A stretch of DNA of 64,000 nucleotides from Methylophilus sp. QUAN (GTDB lineage: Bacteria; Pseudomonadota; Gammaproteobacteria; Burkholderiales; Methylophilaceae): assembly GCF_015354445.1 (NCBI RefSeq), contig NZ_JADKYT010000003.1, positions 124,001 to 188,000 on the forward strand. Reading direction: 5' to 3'. The notes beneath the pieces are model-generated. The model did no database searches. It was not told the origin of the DNA and saw only the letters and a list, made by a program, of their open reading frames with translations. Every line of letters begins with the position of its first letter. The first letter of the stretch is position 1. The position numbers and the translations under genes are program-made. Of the stretch, positions 8,653 to 16,773 are shown one piece after another.

Positions 8653-9813
8653 CTAGGCGACTGCGCGCAAATTGCTTGCGCCGGATTTTCCACGTACCAG
8701 CGGCAACACTTCTTCGCCGACGCGGTATGCTTCTTCCAGATGTGGCGTGCTGGCCAGGATAAAGGCATCCGTACCCAGTTGCACCAACTCATCCAACCTG
8801 GCCGCAACGTTTTCATAGCTACCGACAATACCCAGGGTCTGACCACCGCGCAACAAGCTGAAACCGGTCCAGATATTAGGCGATAGGATAAAGTCCTTAT
8901 AGCTGTTAATGGTTTGCGGTCGCAGGCCGCGCTGACGGTTGGCACCGACAGAATCGCCAGCGTTTTGTGCTATATAGCGGTCCAGTATCTCTTTCGGAAT
9001 ATTTTCAAAGCCGCGGCTGACTTCACGCCATGCTTCTTCCTCGGTTGGACGCGCGACGATATCGACACGAATGGAGCACTTGATCTTGCGGCCCAGATGA
9101 TCAGTTCGCTCTTTGACACGGGCAAATTTTTCTTTGATTAAATCCAACGGTTCCAGCCATGACAAATAGTAATCCGCATGTTTAGAGGCCGACGCCAGCG
9201 CTGCATCAGAAGAGCCGGAGAAGTAAATCTCTGGGTACTCTTCTTTAGATAACGGGTCAGGCAGGCCTGCATCTTCAACCTGGTAAAACTGTCCATTGTA
9301 AGAGAATGGACCACCTGCCCAGATACCTTTAAGTACATCCAAAAACTCAGTGGTGCGGCCATAACGGTCATCATGTTTCACCGGGTCACCCCACCACAAT
9401 TGGGACGGGCCACCGCCACCGGTAATGACGTTATACAGCGCACGGCCGCCGGTGGCACGTTGCAAACTGGCCGTCATGCGCGCGGCTACCACCGGGTTGA
9501 GGAAGCCTGGCTGGAACGGGATCATGAAACGGAAGTTTTTAGTTTCACGCGCCAGGAAAGCAGAAATCACCCAAGGCTCATCTGTGTTAGGGAAAGAAGG
9601 AATCAAACCACCCTGAAAGCCGGAAATTTCAGCGGCACGCGCGATCTCGGCCAGATAGTCGATATAGGTAAAACCATCGTCCCCGCCGCCTCCCAACCCA
9701 CTCAGGGTTTTATTGTCGTTGCCAGGAAACCAGTCGCCACGAAACGGATCTCTTGCCCGATGTGAACCGGGTTCGCCATGCGTAGGTATTCTCCAAAAAA
9801 CATCTATGCTCAT
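8653..9813 (-). CDS. SsuD-family FMNH2-dependent (luciferase-like) sulfonate/sulfone monooxygenase
   Basis: 386-aa class C flavin monooxygenase of the bacterial luciferase fold. It aligns end to end with alkanesulfonate monooxygenase SsuD: FWRIPTHGE (H12) at the start, an R in SIRVD, LLRGGQTLGIVGS and PHLEEAYRVGEE at the C-terminus, equivalent to the SsuD elements carrying R226, R297 and Y331. The position of SsuD Cys54 (SCEDAW) is Thr77 here (NTDEPW), so it is a distinct clade and the substrate cannot be assigned. It needs FMNH2 from a partner reductase (candidates at 37765, 11611, 13432). It is the second gene of a two-gene operon with 9834-10898, and AAGGAG precedes the ATG. Confidence 0.88.
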   Translation of the reverse strand: MSIDVFWRIPTHGEPGSHRARDPFRGDWFPGNDNKTLSGLGGGGDDGFTYIDYLAEIARAAEISGFQGGLIPSFPNTDEPWVISAFLARETKNFRFMIPFQPGFLNPVVAARMTASLQRATGGRALYNVITGGGGPSQLWWGDPVKHDDRYGRTTEFLDVLKGIWAGGPFSYNGQFYQVEDAGLPDPLSKEEYPEIYFSGSSDAALASASKHADYYLSWLEPLDLIKEKFARVKERTDHLGRKIKCSIRVDIVARPTEEEAWREVSRGFENIPKEILDRYIAQNAGDSVGANRQRGLRPQTINSYKDFILSPNIWTGFSLLRGGQTLGIVGSYENVAARLDELVQLGTDAFILASTPHLEEAYRVGEEVLPLVRGKSGASNLRAVA

Positions 9814-9833
9814 TCTTTTCTCCTTATCAATAC

Positions 9834-10898
9834 TTAAGCAGCTTGCTTGTGCGCAGGATTGGTTAACTGGCGTACCAGTGGTAACACATGGGTACCGACA
9901 CGGTAAGCCTCTTCAAAATGCGGCACTGCTGCCAGCACAAATTGCGTCACGCCCACATGCGCGTAAGCGGCCAATGCAGCAGCCACTTCATCGTAACTAC
10001 CAATCAACGAAGCCTTGGCGCCTGTATGCTGCTCAGCAAACCCAGGCCATAACAATGCGGAATCATCGGCAGGAATCGTTGCGCCCGTTTGGGTTAAAAA
10101 CCGCGTGGCATCTTCTAACGCCTCTTCGCGTGTTTCACGCGCCAGCACATCAATGCGCAACGAAAACGCAACTGCGCGGCCTTGTGCCAGCTTATGATAG
10201 GCGGCGATTTGCTGCGCAATCGCTTCATGACTCGCCGCATCCAAGACATGCACATCTGCGTGCTTGGCAGACAATTCAAGCTGTTCTGCACTGTTGCCGC
10301 CTAAATAAATGCTGGGCACTTCACGGTCTGATAATGGCCCTTGAAAACCACCATCTTGCACCTCAAAAAAACGGCCCACAAAATTGAATGGGAACGTCGT
10401 CAGCACCCCTTTGGCCACTGTAATAAACTCGTCAATGCGCGCCAGAATATCGGCTTTAGGCACAAAGTCGCCCAATTGCTTACGCGTATGTTCGTCGCTG
10501 CTACCTTCGGTGATATGCCAGGCAAAACGGCCACCGGTATACCGCTGGAAACTCACGGCATTTTTGGCGGCATAGACAGCTGAGCCGCGTGAGGCATCAA
10601 ACTGGGTGAGTAATTTCAGGCGTTGCGTACTGCGTCCCACATAGCCAGCCACAATCCATGGCTCTTCACCATCAGGGTTATCGGGAATAAACACGCCCTG
10701 AAAACCGGCGAGATCCGCCGCTTTGGTCACTTGGTGGATGTAATCGAAATAGCTGAAGGCATTGCGGCGCGGGTCAGTGATCCCATTGCCGAACACAGGA
10801 TAGTGTGGATCCGAGGCTTCACCACGACGCTGTTTGGTGGCATTGCCATAGCGCGCATCCCCAGATGTGGGTAGTTGCCAATAAAATTGATTCGCCAT
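9834..10898 (-). CDS. Second SsuD-family (luciferase-like) flavin monooxygenase
   Basis: 354-aa relative of the downstream monooxygenase and of SsuD. It opens FYWQLPTSGDARYG (TSG in place of THG). The region of SsuD Cys54 reads PDGEEPW (Gly in place of Cys). It keeps LRIDVLAR, SLIGSYDEVAAAL and PHFEEAYRVG. The open frame runs to 10994, but the ATG at 10898 is the start: AAAGGAGACACTT precedes it and the family N-terminus begins there. A sigma-54 promoter lies about 70 bases upstream (10964-10982) and an inverted-repeat activator site further up. Divergence from the classical SsuD residues suggests a substrate other than simple alkanesulfonates. Confidence 0.85.
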   Translation of the reverse strand: MANQFYWQLPTSGDARYGNATKQRRGEASDPHYPVFGNGITDPRRNAFSYFDYIHQVTKAADLAGFQGVFIPDNPDGEEPWIVAGYVGRSTQRLKLLTQFDASRGSAVYAAKNAVSFQRYTGGRFAWHITEGSSDEHTRKQLGDFVPKADILARIDEFITVAKGVLTTFPFNFVGRFFEVQDGGFQGPLSDREVPSIYLGGNSAEQLELSAKHADVHVLDAASHEAIAQQIAAYHKLAQGRAVAFSLRIDVLARETREEALEDATRFLTQTGATIPADDSALLWPGFAEQHTGAKASLIGSYDEVAAALAAYAHVGVTQFVLAAVPHFEEAYRVGTHVLPLVRQLTNPAHKQAA

Positions 10899-10963
10899 AA
10901 GTGTCTCCTTTGTTTCGCAGGCTCTGCGCCTGCCTATTGCAAATAGGTCTCTACAAAGGGTTA

Positions 10964-10982
10964 TTGGCATGTTCCGTGCCAA
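10964..10982 (-). promoter_or_regulatory. Sigma-54 (-24/-12) promoter of the monooxygenase operon
   Basis: Minus strand TTGGCACGGAACATGCCAA: GG, exactly 10 bases, GC, with the full TGGCAC -24 element. It is about 66 bases above the ATG at 10898. Because the site is nearly palindromic a -24/-12 pattern can also be read on the plus strand, but no plus-strand gene follows. Confidence 0.8.
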
Positions 10983-11099
10983 CTGCCAGCGCACAGTTAA
11001 AAATGAGCAAAAACTGCTCTATCTCCTTGAATATGAATTAAATTTAGTCTTAATGAGCAGAGTCCACCAACGCTAGACCTTCGTCAAACGAAACAGCAT

Positions 11100-11115
11100 T
11101 GTTGGTAAAGCAACA
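11100..11115. promoter_or_regulatory. Activator-site inverted repeat (TGTTGG-N4-GCAACA)
   Basis: A 16-bp inverted repeat of the type recurring through the island, about 120 bases above the sigma-54 promoter at 10964-10982. A second overlapping dyad, CTTGC-atgtc-GCAAG, occupies 11118-11132. Probable binding site of the activator encoded at 36573. Confidence 0.6.
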
Positions 11116-11136
11116 CCTTGCATGTCGCAAGTGTTG

Positions 11137-11586
11137 TTATACCAACTTGGAGACGCTCCCAGCAAAAGCGACCGCAAACTCCTTACGCACTTGCGGCTCA
11201 AGCACACCAACAATCACCTCAACCCCTGCCGCCCTGAGAACGCCAACGCCCGCACCGGCATGACGCGGATCCGGATCAAGCGTGGCGATCACCACACGCT
11301 TGATGCCGCTGGACGCCAGCACTTGTGCAGACGATGGCGTTTTGCCATGCAATACACATGGTTCCTGGGTCATATAGACAGTGACCTCAGACAAATCACC
11401 TGTAAATCTGGCAAGCGCCATGACTTCCGCATGCGATTTGCCGGGTGGCTGGGTATAGCCGCTGGCGACCACCCTGCCCTCTTTCACCAGTATGCAACCA
11501 ACAGGCGAGGCGGGGCTGCAGGCAGGCCATGCCTGACGGCCTACCCGCAAGGCATGGTGCATAAAATATTCGCAGAATGAGGACAC
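11137..11586 (-). CDS. RibD N-terminal-type deaminase-fold protein, one zinc ligand missing
   Basis: 149 aa, matching only the deaminase half of riboflavin enzyme RibD (CMP/dCMP deaminase superfamily); no reductase half. It shows PVGCILVKEGRVVASGYTQ, the H52-A-E54 motif with the catalytic Glu, and TQEPC (C77) followed by GKTPS, then the RibD-like DPDPRHAGAGVGVLRAAGV. The third zinc ligand, the Cys after TPP in E. coli RibD (PC-N8-C), is Ser86 here. Deamination may therefore be lost or altered, or the protein may act on or bind a flavin/pterin precursor. It follows a nitroreductase gene by 24 bases in a cluster of flavin enzymes. Function unassigned. Confidence 0.75.
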   Translation of the reverse strand: MSSFCEYFMHHALRVGRQAWPACSPASPVGCILVKEGRVVASGYTQPPGKSHAEVMALARFTGDLSEVTVYMTQEPCVLHGKTPSSAQVLASSGIKRVVIATLDPDPRHAGAGVGVLRAAGVEVIVGVLEPQVRKEFAVAFAGSVSKLV

Positions 11587-11610
11587 AACAATGATGCTCC
11601 CGTGAAATGA

Positions 11611-12213
11611 TTATTCAGCGAAGCTAAACTTGCCTTCAGCAATAAACCTTTCGACAGGTTTTCTCGGTGTAGGTTGTTCGCGCTCATGAAAGTCTTCTGG
11701 CAACACAGATTTATCCGCTTGTTTACCCACCGCAATGAGGATTTCTACCTGGTAACCTTCTGGCACGCCTAATACTTCTGGCGCGGCGTCACGGTTAAAG
11801 CCACCAATTGCCCGTGTGCGCCAGCCCAGTTGATAGGCCTGAAAAGCCAGGCTTGCCCAGGCTGCGCCTGCATCTAAAGAATGATTTTTTAACGGGGATG
11901 GTACTGTTTCGCCCGGCCGCACATGTGTTTTTTTAGATACCAGCGCAATCAGCACAGCCGCACGATTGACCCAGCGCTGATTGTTTTCGTTGAGTAATGC
12001 AAACAAATCCCCCCAATGTGCCGAGCCATTTTTGGCATAAATAAAACGCCATGGCTGGGAATTATTGGCTGAAGGTGCCCAGCGCGCGGCTTCAAACAGG
12101 CTGAGCAAGCTGGCGTCATCAATCGCCTCACCTGTGTAGGCACGCGGTGACCAGCGGTCGATAAAGATTGAATCCACTGGATGTGGCGCATGTCGATTAG
12201 ATAGTTGTGTCAT
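11611..12213 (-). CDS. Nitroreductase-family FMN protein
   Basis: 200 aa, nitroreductase fold. RWSPRAYTGEAI followed by LFEAARWAPSANNSQPWRFIYA is the FMN-binding N-terminal signature. DAGAAWASLAFQAYQLGWRTRAIGGF and the C-terminal ILIAVGKQADKS fit the family. It probably uses NAD(P)H to reduce FMN or a bound substrate. In this context it could feed FMNH2 to the monooxygenases or reduce a pathway intermediate. No sigma-54 site was found directly upstream, so it is likely read through from the aldolase-like gene 189 bases upstream; that gap (12214-12402) holds no other gene. Confidence 0.85.
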   Translation of the reverse strand: MTQLSNRHAPHPVDSIFIDRWSPRAYTGEAIDDASLLSLFEAARWAPSANNSQPWRFIYAKNGSAHWGDLFALLNENNQRWVNRAAVLIALVSKKTHVRPGETVPSPLKNHSLDAGAAWASLAFQAYQLGWRTRAIGGFNRDAAPEVLGVPEGYQVEILIAVGKQADKSVLPEDFHEREQPTPRKPVERFIAEGKFSFAE

Positions 12214-12402
12214 ATGACTCTCCGGATGTCATCTCAAAATAGGTCAAATTGCATCACTCGCGTATCCCATGAAAATGTCGTGTAATCATCATCAAACTTA
12301 TTCATCTGAAACCAGTTCTCTGTTTTTGGGTTGACTCACGAGATGCACTTTCAATAAAAAATCGGAGCCAAGTGACCTTGCCCCGACTGACAGAGAATGA
12401 AA

Positions 12403-13107
12403 TCAAGCCGCTTTTTGCTTGAGCAGGTCAGCAATAAAACGACCTGAATACTGCTTGGCTTTTTCTACCAGGCCGGTGCGCTTCCACTGCACCTCAAGTG
12501 CGCCTGGGGTGTACTCTTTGGCACCACCAATTTGCTCGGCCAGTGACTGGAAGCGGGCAGCTTCTTCAATCAGCAGAACCAATTGCGAAGTACCGATAAT
12601 GCCTTTGCCCCAGATATTGGCGCCGCCGTTGGATTCCAGCAAAGCAGGTGGTGGTGCCAGCTCAGGATGTTGATCCAGGCGCTCGGAAATAATCGATAAC
12701 ACGCTGCGTGTACGGTCGAGATGATTAGGAATCTCACGCGCCAGCAAATAACGCTGGGCAGCCACATACAGAATGGGGAAATTGATTTGCGCCAGTGACC
12801 ACGCCGCCAGGTAAGGCGTATGTGCGTGAATCACAGTGTCGGCATCAATGCGCGACTCGTGCAGGATATGATCTTTCTTTTCAGAGAACGTATCAATACT
12901 CACGACCGGATCACGCGAACGCTCCCATGGCCATGGAAAGCGGATATTCAGCAACTTATCCTGGCCAGGAATTTTGTGCGTGATATGGTAAGTCCAGGTC
13001 GCCGACAAGGTGCCGGTTTCTTTCAGAAAGTTGAACGAATGCAAAGCGTCAGCTTTGGCCTGTTCTACATATTTAATTAAATCTGCTTCTGTGACGATGT
13101 CGCTCAT
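12403..13107 (-). CDS. Class II aldolase/adducin-fold protein (first of two), altered metal site
   Basis: 234 aa with the class II aldolase fold. The first two zinc histidines are in IHAHTPYLAAW (H94, H96). The third zinc histidine of L-fuculose-phosphate aldolase lies in an NHG motif, but here the position reads LLESNGGANIWG (N160-G161-G162), so that ligand is absent. The same replacement occurs in the paralogue at 35554, so it is a subfamily trait and not damage. The start is fixed by GGAGACTTCACC before the ATG. A sigma-54 promoter stands 60-75 bases upstream. It possibly processes the carbon product after sulfur removal or cleaves a C-S/C-C bond; inference only. Confidence 0.8.
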   Translation of the reverse strand: MSDIVTEADLIKYVEQAKADALHSFNFLKETGTLSATWTYHITHKIPGQDKLLNIRFPWPWERSRDPVVSIDTFSEKKDHILHESRIDADTVIHAHTPYLAAWSLAQINFPILYVAAQRYLLAREIPNHLDRTRSVLSIISERLDQHPELAPPPALLESNGGANIWGKGIIGTSQLVLLIEEAARFQSLAEQIGGAKEYTPGALEVQWKRTGLVEKAKQYSGRFIADLLKQKAA

Positions 13108-13167
13108 GGTGAAGTCTCCTGTTTAATGATGATTTGATCTGCTCGGCCGCAAACAACAGGACTCACC

Positions 13168-13183
13168 GCAAACAACATGCCAA
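13168..13183 (-). promoter_or_regulatory. Sigma-54 promoter of the aldolase-like gene
   Basis: Minus strand TTGGCATGTTGTTTGC: GG-N10-GC with TGGCA at -24 and TTTGC at -12, about 60 bases before the ATG at 13107. Confidence 0.75.
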
Positions 13184-13304
13184 CTGCATGCTCGTCTATC
13201 AGACGCATGGTGACATACCCATATCTGCATGATTTTTAATACCTATTGGTACCTGGAATCATTCAGCATCCGCCAGGCAAACAGCATCAACAACAACATC
13301 ACAC

Positions 13305-13351
13305 TGCTTAGAGGGCAACACAACATACCCTCTTTTGTTGCTCACGCAACA
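13305..13351. promoter_or_regulatory. Two activator-site inverted repeats in the divergent region
   Basis: A perfect TGTTGC-TCAC-GCAACA at 13336-13351 and a weaker TGCTTA-GAGG-GCAACA at 13305-13320. They stand between the minus-strand promoter at 13168 and the plus-strand promoter at 13369, so one set of sites could serve both. The whole region 13108-13431 holds no gene. Confidence 0.65.
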
Positions 13352-13368
13352 AATATCCACACCAAAGG

Positions 13369-13385
13369 CTGGCATGTCGCTTGCT
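13369..13385 (+). promoter_or_regulatory. Sigma-54 promoter of the RutE-like gene
   Basis: CTGGCATGTCGCTTGCT: GG at 13371-13372, ten bases, GC at 13383-13384, with a good TTGC -12 element. It is 47 bases before the ATG at 13432. Confidence 0.78.
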
Positions 13386-13431
13386 CAAGCAAAACATCGC
13401 CTGTTTCCATCTCTAACTAAGGACTTTTATC

Positions 13432-14019
13432 ATGTCAGCATTACCAGAAGCTTCGCTCAAGCAACTCTTTACTGCCGCTCATAGCGAACATTTCTTCAAC
13501 AATACACCGGTGACTGATGACATCATCCAGCAGTTATACGACCTGGTGAAATTGGGGCCTACCGGCTTCAACGCGCAACCGGCCAGATACCTCTTTATCC
13601 GTAGCCGTGAGCAGAAAGAAAAACTCGCACCACACCTCGCTTCTTCAAATCGTGAGAAGACGCTGGCAGCACCGCTGAACTTGGTTGTGGCGTATGACTC
13701 ACACTTTCATCATCAACTGACCGAGCAGTTCCCGGCCTATGATGCACGCAGCTTCTTTGAAAAATCGCCAGATTGGATTACGCCCACTGCCACATTAAAT
13801 GCTTCATTGCAGGCGGGCTACCTGATTATCGCCGCCAGGGCTTTGGGACTCTCTGTCGGCCCTATGTCCGGATTCAACGCCGCAAGCGTTGATCACACAT
13901 TCTTTCCAGATGGCCAGTACAAGTCCTTCTTGTTGTTGAATATAGGGTTTATTGACGCGCCTACCAACCAGAAACGTGGCCCACGATTAGCCTTTGAAAA
14001 AGCCGTTCACATTATTTAA
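13432..14019 (+). CDS. RutE/HadB-like nitroreductase-family protein
   Basis: 195 aa nitroreductase-fold protein of the RutE (malonic semialdehyde reductase-like) group. HFFNNTPVTDDIIQQLYDLVKLGPTGFNAQPAR is the family start, and it continues with LNASLQAGYLIIAARALGLSVGPMSGF and LLLNIGFID. It binds FMN and uses NAD(P)H. RutE acts in uracil breakdown in E. coli, but no other rut gene is present, so here it more likely reduces an aldehyde or supplies flavin in the organosulfur pathway. It has its own sigma-54 promoter and is divergent from the aldolase-like gene. Confidence 0.85.
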   Translation: MSALPEASLKQLFTAAHSEHFFNNTPVTDDIIQQLYDLVKLGPTGFNAQPARYLFIRSREQKEKLAPHLASSNREKTLAAPLNLVVAYDSHFHHQLTEQFPAYDARSFFEKSPDWITPTATLNASLQAGYLIIAARALGLSVGPMSGFNAASVDHTFFPDGQYKSFLLLNIGFIDAPTNQKRGPRLAFEKAVHII

Positions 14020-14022
14020 AAG

Positions 14023-14081
14023 TGTTTGCAAAGCAACATTCCACCGCACAACTGTTTGGATGGGATGTTGCTGACAAAACA
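14023..14081. promoter_or_regulatory. Two activator sites upstream of the TonB-dependent receptor
   Basis: TGTTTG-CAAA-GCAACA at 14023-14038 and TGTTGC-TGAC-AAAACA at 14066-14081, each with one perfect and one degenerate arm, 120 and 78 bases above the sigma-54 promoter at 14157. Confidence 0.55.
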
Positions 14082-14156
14082 ATTCACACCACTCCCCCCA
14101 CGCCTCAAAAAATTATTTTTTTATAAAAATCATAGTGTTAAAAACATAAAAAGTGA

Positions 14157-14173
14157 TTGGCACGATTCATGCC
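14157..14173 (+). promoter_or_regulatory. Sigma-54 promoter of the TonB-dependent receptor
   Basis: TTGGCACGATTCATGCC: GG 14159-14160, ten bases, GC 14171-14172, with a perfect TGGCAC -24 element. It is about 55 bases before the receptor ATG at 14227. Confidence 0.8.
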
Positions 14174-14226
14174 CCTGAGCTTTCAACACTTTTGTTAAGT
14201 GCACCATCTCAACTCAAGGGAACATT

Positions 14227-16692
14227 ATGAAAAGAACCAGTGACTCCATCGGCGCGCAACAGCCGAGCAATATATGGAAACAACGAACGGTCAAAGCTGC
14301 CGTATTAAGCGCTTTTGCCGGTTCATTGGCATTGAACCCCGCCTGGGCGGCCGAAGAAGCAAAAGTCGTTGAAAGCCAGGAAGCACAAACCTCAGAAACG
14401 GCCGAGAACAACGATAGCAGCAAAAAAACCGAAGAAACCCAGGCGCAAGAATCTTCACTGGGCAGTGTGACCGTGACCGCCAACAGACGTAAGGAAAACG
14501 CGCAAAAGATCGCCACACCGATTACGGTACTCAAAGGCAAAGACCTGCTTGACCAAGGCGTTGGCCGCTCAGCACAGGAAGTATTCAACTATGTCCCTAA
14601 CGCCACAGCGGTAGGCCAGCAACATGGCCGTCCACGCTGGTGGATCCGTGGCGTAGGTGCAGGCCAGCAGCAATTAGACTTGGCTAGCCCCATTGGCTTT
14701 TACCTGGACGAAGTCTATATCAGTAACGCATCTGCCACCGGTTTCCCGCTGTTTGACCTCGAACGTGTAGAGGTATTGCGCGGCCCACAAGGGACCAAAT
14801 ATGGCAAAAACACCACGGGCGGTGCCGTGAATATTATTTCGCAAAAGCCATCATTGAAAGAAGGAAAAAATGATGACTATATCAAAGCAGACTACGGCAC
14901 ATTTAACGACAAAGTGCTGCAGGGTGGTTTCAACATTCCGCTGATTGAAGACCGTCTGGGCGCACGTATTTCGGTCTATCAAGAAGACATTGATGGCCGC
15001 TTTAACAATATTTTCAACGGCACCAAGGACGGTGGCCTGCAAGACGGTGCGATTCGCGGCCAATTATTGGGCAAGATTTCTGATGATGCAGAAGCCTTGC
15101 TGAATGTGCACTACCGCAAATACAAAACGGATGGCACCATTATCAACACCAAAAGCTATGCTGCCAATGGCGTATTACGCAATGGTTACGCGCCAAGTAC
15201 GGGTTATAACGATGTCAGCACCAATGCCGATAACTGGAGCAACACCTCGCAAACCGGCGCCAGCCTGAACTTCAAATGGAATGTAGGCAGGTTAGCACTC
15301 ACTTCCATTACCGGGTTTGAAGGCTTTAAAAATGAAACGCTTACCGATAACGACAACACGCCATTAGAGCTCTCCCGTCAACACGTAGACAGCGAAACAC
15401 GCCAGGTATCCCAAGAATTCCGCATCACCTCACCACGTGAAGACCAATGGAACTGGTTGGCTGGCGTACACTTATTTAGAGAAAACATTGATAGCGCCAC
15501 ACAAACGGGCAAGTTGCCAGCCTCACAAGTCGCGAACTCCAGTGTTTCAGGCTCTAACGCCTCAGTGACCTACAATGCTTCTGACCTCAAACATGAAACA
15601 ACCAGCTTCTCTATCTTTGGTAATACCACCTATAACTGGACAGAGGATTTTGCAACCTCGGCTGGTTTAAGCTGGAGCCGGGAACGCAAAGAATATGAGT
15701 TAAGCCGCGTAGGGACAGGCAATACCGGCGTGAATGGGAGCTATGGCAACCTGGCGCAGTGGTGGAACACATTTACACCATCCACCACCCCAGGCCTGGG
15801 CTATACACCGTCGGGGACCTTGGCATCTGGCACATTCAGTACCAGCGACTCTGCCACCTGGGACCGCTGGAGTTACGACTTCACCCCGGAGCTCAAGTTA
15901 TCTCCAACAGACCGGGTATTCTTTAAGTATGCGCATGGCATCAAATCGGGTGGTTTTAACACAGCAGCAACCAACCTGGCCGCCGTTAACCAAGTCAAGC
16001 CTGAGCAACTGGACTCCTACGAGTTAGGCTATAAATCTGAATGGCTGGCAGGTCGTCTTAACTTTAATGCCACAGCGTTCTACTATGACTATCAGGACAT
16101 TCAGGTTAACGTGGTGGGCTTTAACGTACTGGCAAGCTCAACCGTCTCCTATCTGCAAAACGTAGATAAAGCCAAGAGCTACGGCCTGGAGTTGGAAGTG
16201 CAAGCCCTGCCCACTAATGACTGGTTTGTCAGCGGTAGCTTAGGTTTATTGAGCACCAAGTTTGAAGATGCCCAAATCCTGAATAATGGCGGTAATTTTG
16301 ATGGCAACCGCCTGGTACGCGCACCTAACGTCACTGCCAACTTGCTGACTAACTACACATTCCACGTCGATAACGGTGCAAAAGTTGTTGTGGGGGGGGA
16401 TGCGCGCTTCCTGTCCAAGCAATACTACTTTGTGACACCTCAGGGCGTAGACAGCAATGGCGTATACCGCTCCGGACTTGAGCAAGGTGCCTTCACCATT
16501 GTGAATGCGCGGATTTCGTATGTCACACCAGGCAATAAATATACTGTGACGGCTTACGCCAATAACCTGTTCGACAAACATTATCTGCAACATTCAACCC
16601 CATCATACAGCGCCGGACAGGGTGTGTTTGGTGACAACATCTACCAGGGTGCGGTCAGAACTGTAGGTGTGTCTTTCGCAGCCGCGTTCTAA
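14227..16692 (+). CDS. TonB-dependent outer membrane receptor
   Basis: 821-aa active-transport receptor. A long signal region (about residues 1-41, ending NPAWA) is followed by a low-complexity Glu/Gln/Ser linker to about 78 and then a plug domain: GSVTVTANRRKENAQKIATP, the RGVGAG loop, and LERVEVLRGPQGTKYGKNT. A 22-strand barrel follows, ending VGVSFAAAF with a terminal Phe. Substrate not predictable; location in the organosulfur island, a sigma-54 promoter, and dedicated tonB-exbB-exbD genes (30237-32243) suggest a sulfur compound too large or scarce for porins. AAGGGAAC precedes the ATG. Confidence 0.93.
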   Translation: MKRTSDSIGAQQPSNIWKQRTVKAAVLSAFAGSLALNPAWAAEEAKVVESQEAQTSETAENNDSSKKTEETQAQESSLGSVTVTANRRKENAQKIATPITVLKGKDLLDQGVGRSAQEVFNYVPNATAVGQQHGRPRWWIRGVGAGQQQLDLASPIGFYLDEVYISNASATGFPLFDLERVEVLRGPQGTKYGKNTTGGAVNIISQKPSLKEGKNDDYIKADYGTFNDKVLQGGFNIPLIEDRLGARISVYQEDIDGRFNNIFNGTKDGGLQDGAIRGQLLGKISDDAEALLNVHYRKYKTDGTIINTKSYAANGVLRNGYAPSTGYNDVSTNADNWSNTSQTGASLNFKWNVGRLALTSITGFEGFKNETLTDNDNTPLELSRQHVDSETRQVSQEFRITSPREDQWNWLAGVHLFRENIDSATQTGKLPASQVANSSVSGSNASVTYNASDLKHETTSFSIFGNTTYNWTEDFATSAGLSWSRERKEYELSRVGTGNTGVNGSYGNLAQWWNTFTPSTTPGLGYTPSGTLASGTFSTSDSATWDRWSYDFTPELKLSPTDRVFFKYAHGIKSGGFNTAATNLAAVNQVKPEQLDSYELGYKSEWLAGRLNFNATAFYYDYQDIQVNVVGFNVLASSTVSYLQNVDKAKSYGLELEVQALPTNDWFVSGSLGLLSTKFEDAQILNNGGNFDGNRLVRAPNVTANLLTNYTFHVDNGAKVVVGGDARFLSKQYYFVTPQGVDSNGVYRSGLEQGAFTIVNARISYVTPGNKYTVTAYANNLFDKHYLQHSTPSYSAGQGVFGDNIYQGAVRTVGVSFAAAF

Positions 16693-16714
16693 CGCTTTTA
16701 AATACCTTTGTCAG

Positions 16715-16746
16715 CGCCAGAACACCTCGTGTGTTCTGGCGTTTTT
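16715..16746 (+). terminator. Terminator between the TonB receptor and the ABC pair
   Basis: CGCCAGAACAC (16715-16725) pairs perfectly with GTGTTCTGGCG (16731-16741), followed by TTTTT. It would end most receptor transcripts; the ABC genes 27 bases on have no visible promoter of their own, so partial read-through is likely. Confidence 0.85.
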
Positions 16747-16773
16747 GATTGAGTTTCTACAAAGGAGGGCTAG

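Noticed and set aside
10964-10982. Plus-strand sigma-54 promoter overlapping the minus-strand one
   Set aside because: The near-palindrome makes the pattern appear on both strands, but no plus-strand gene lies downstream.
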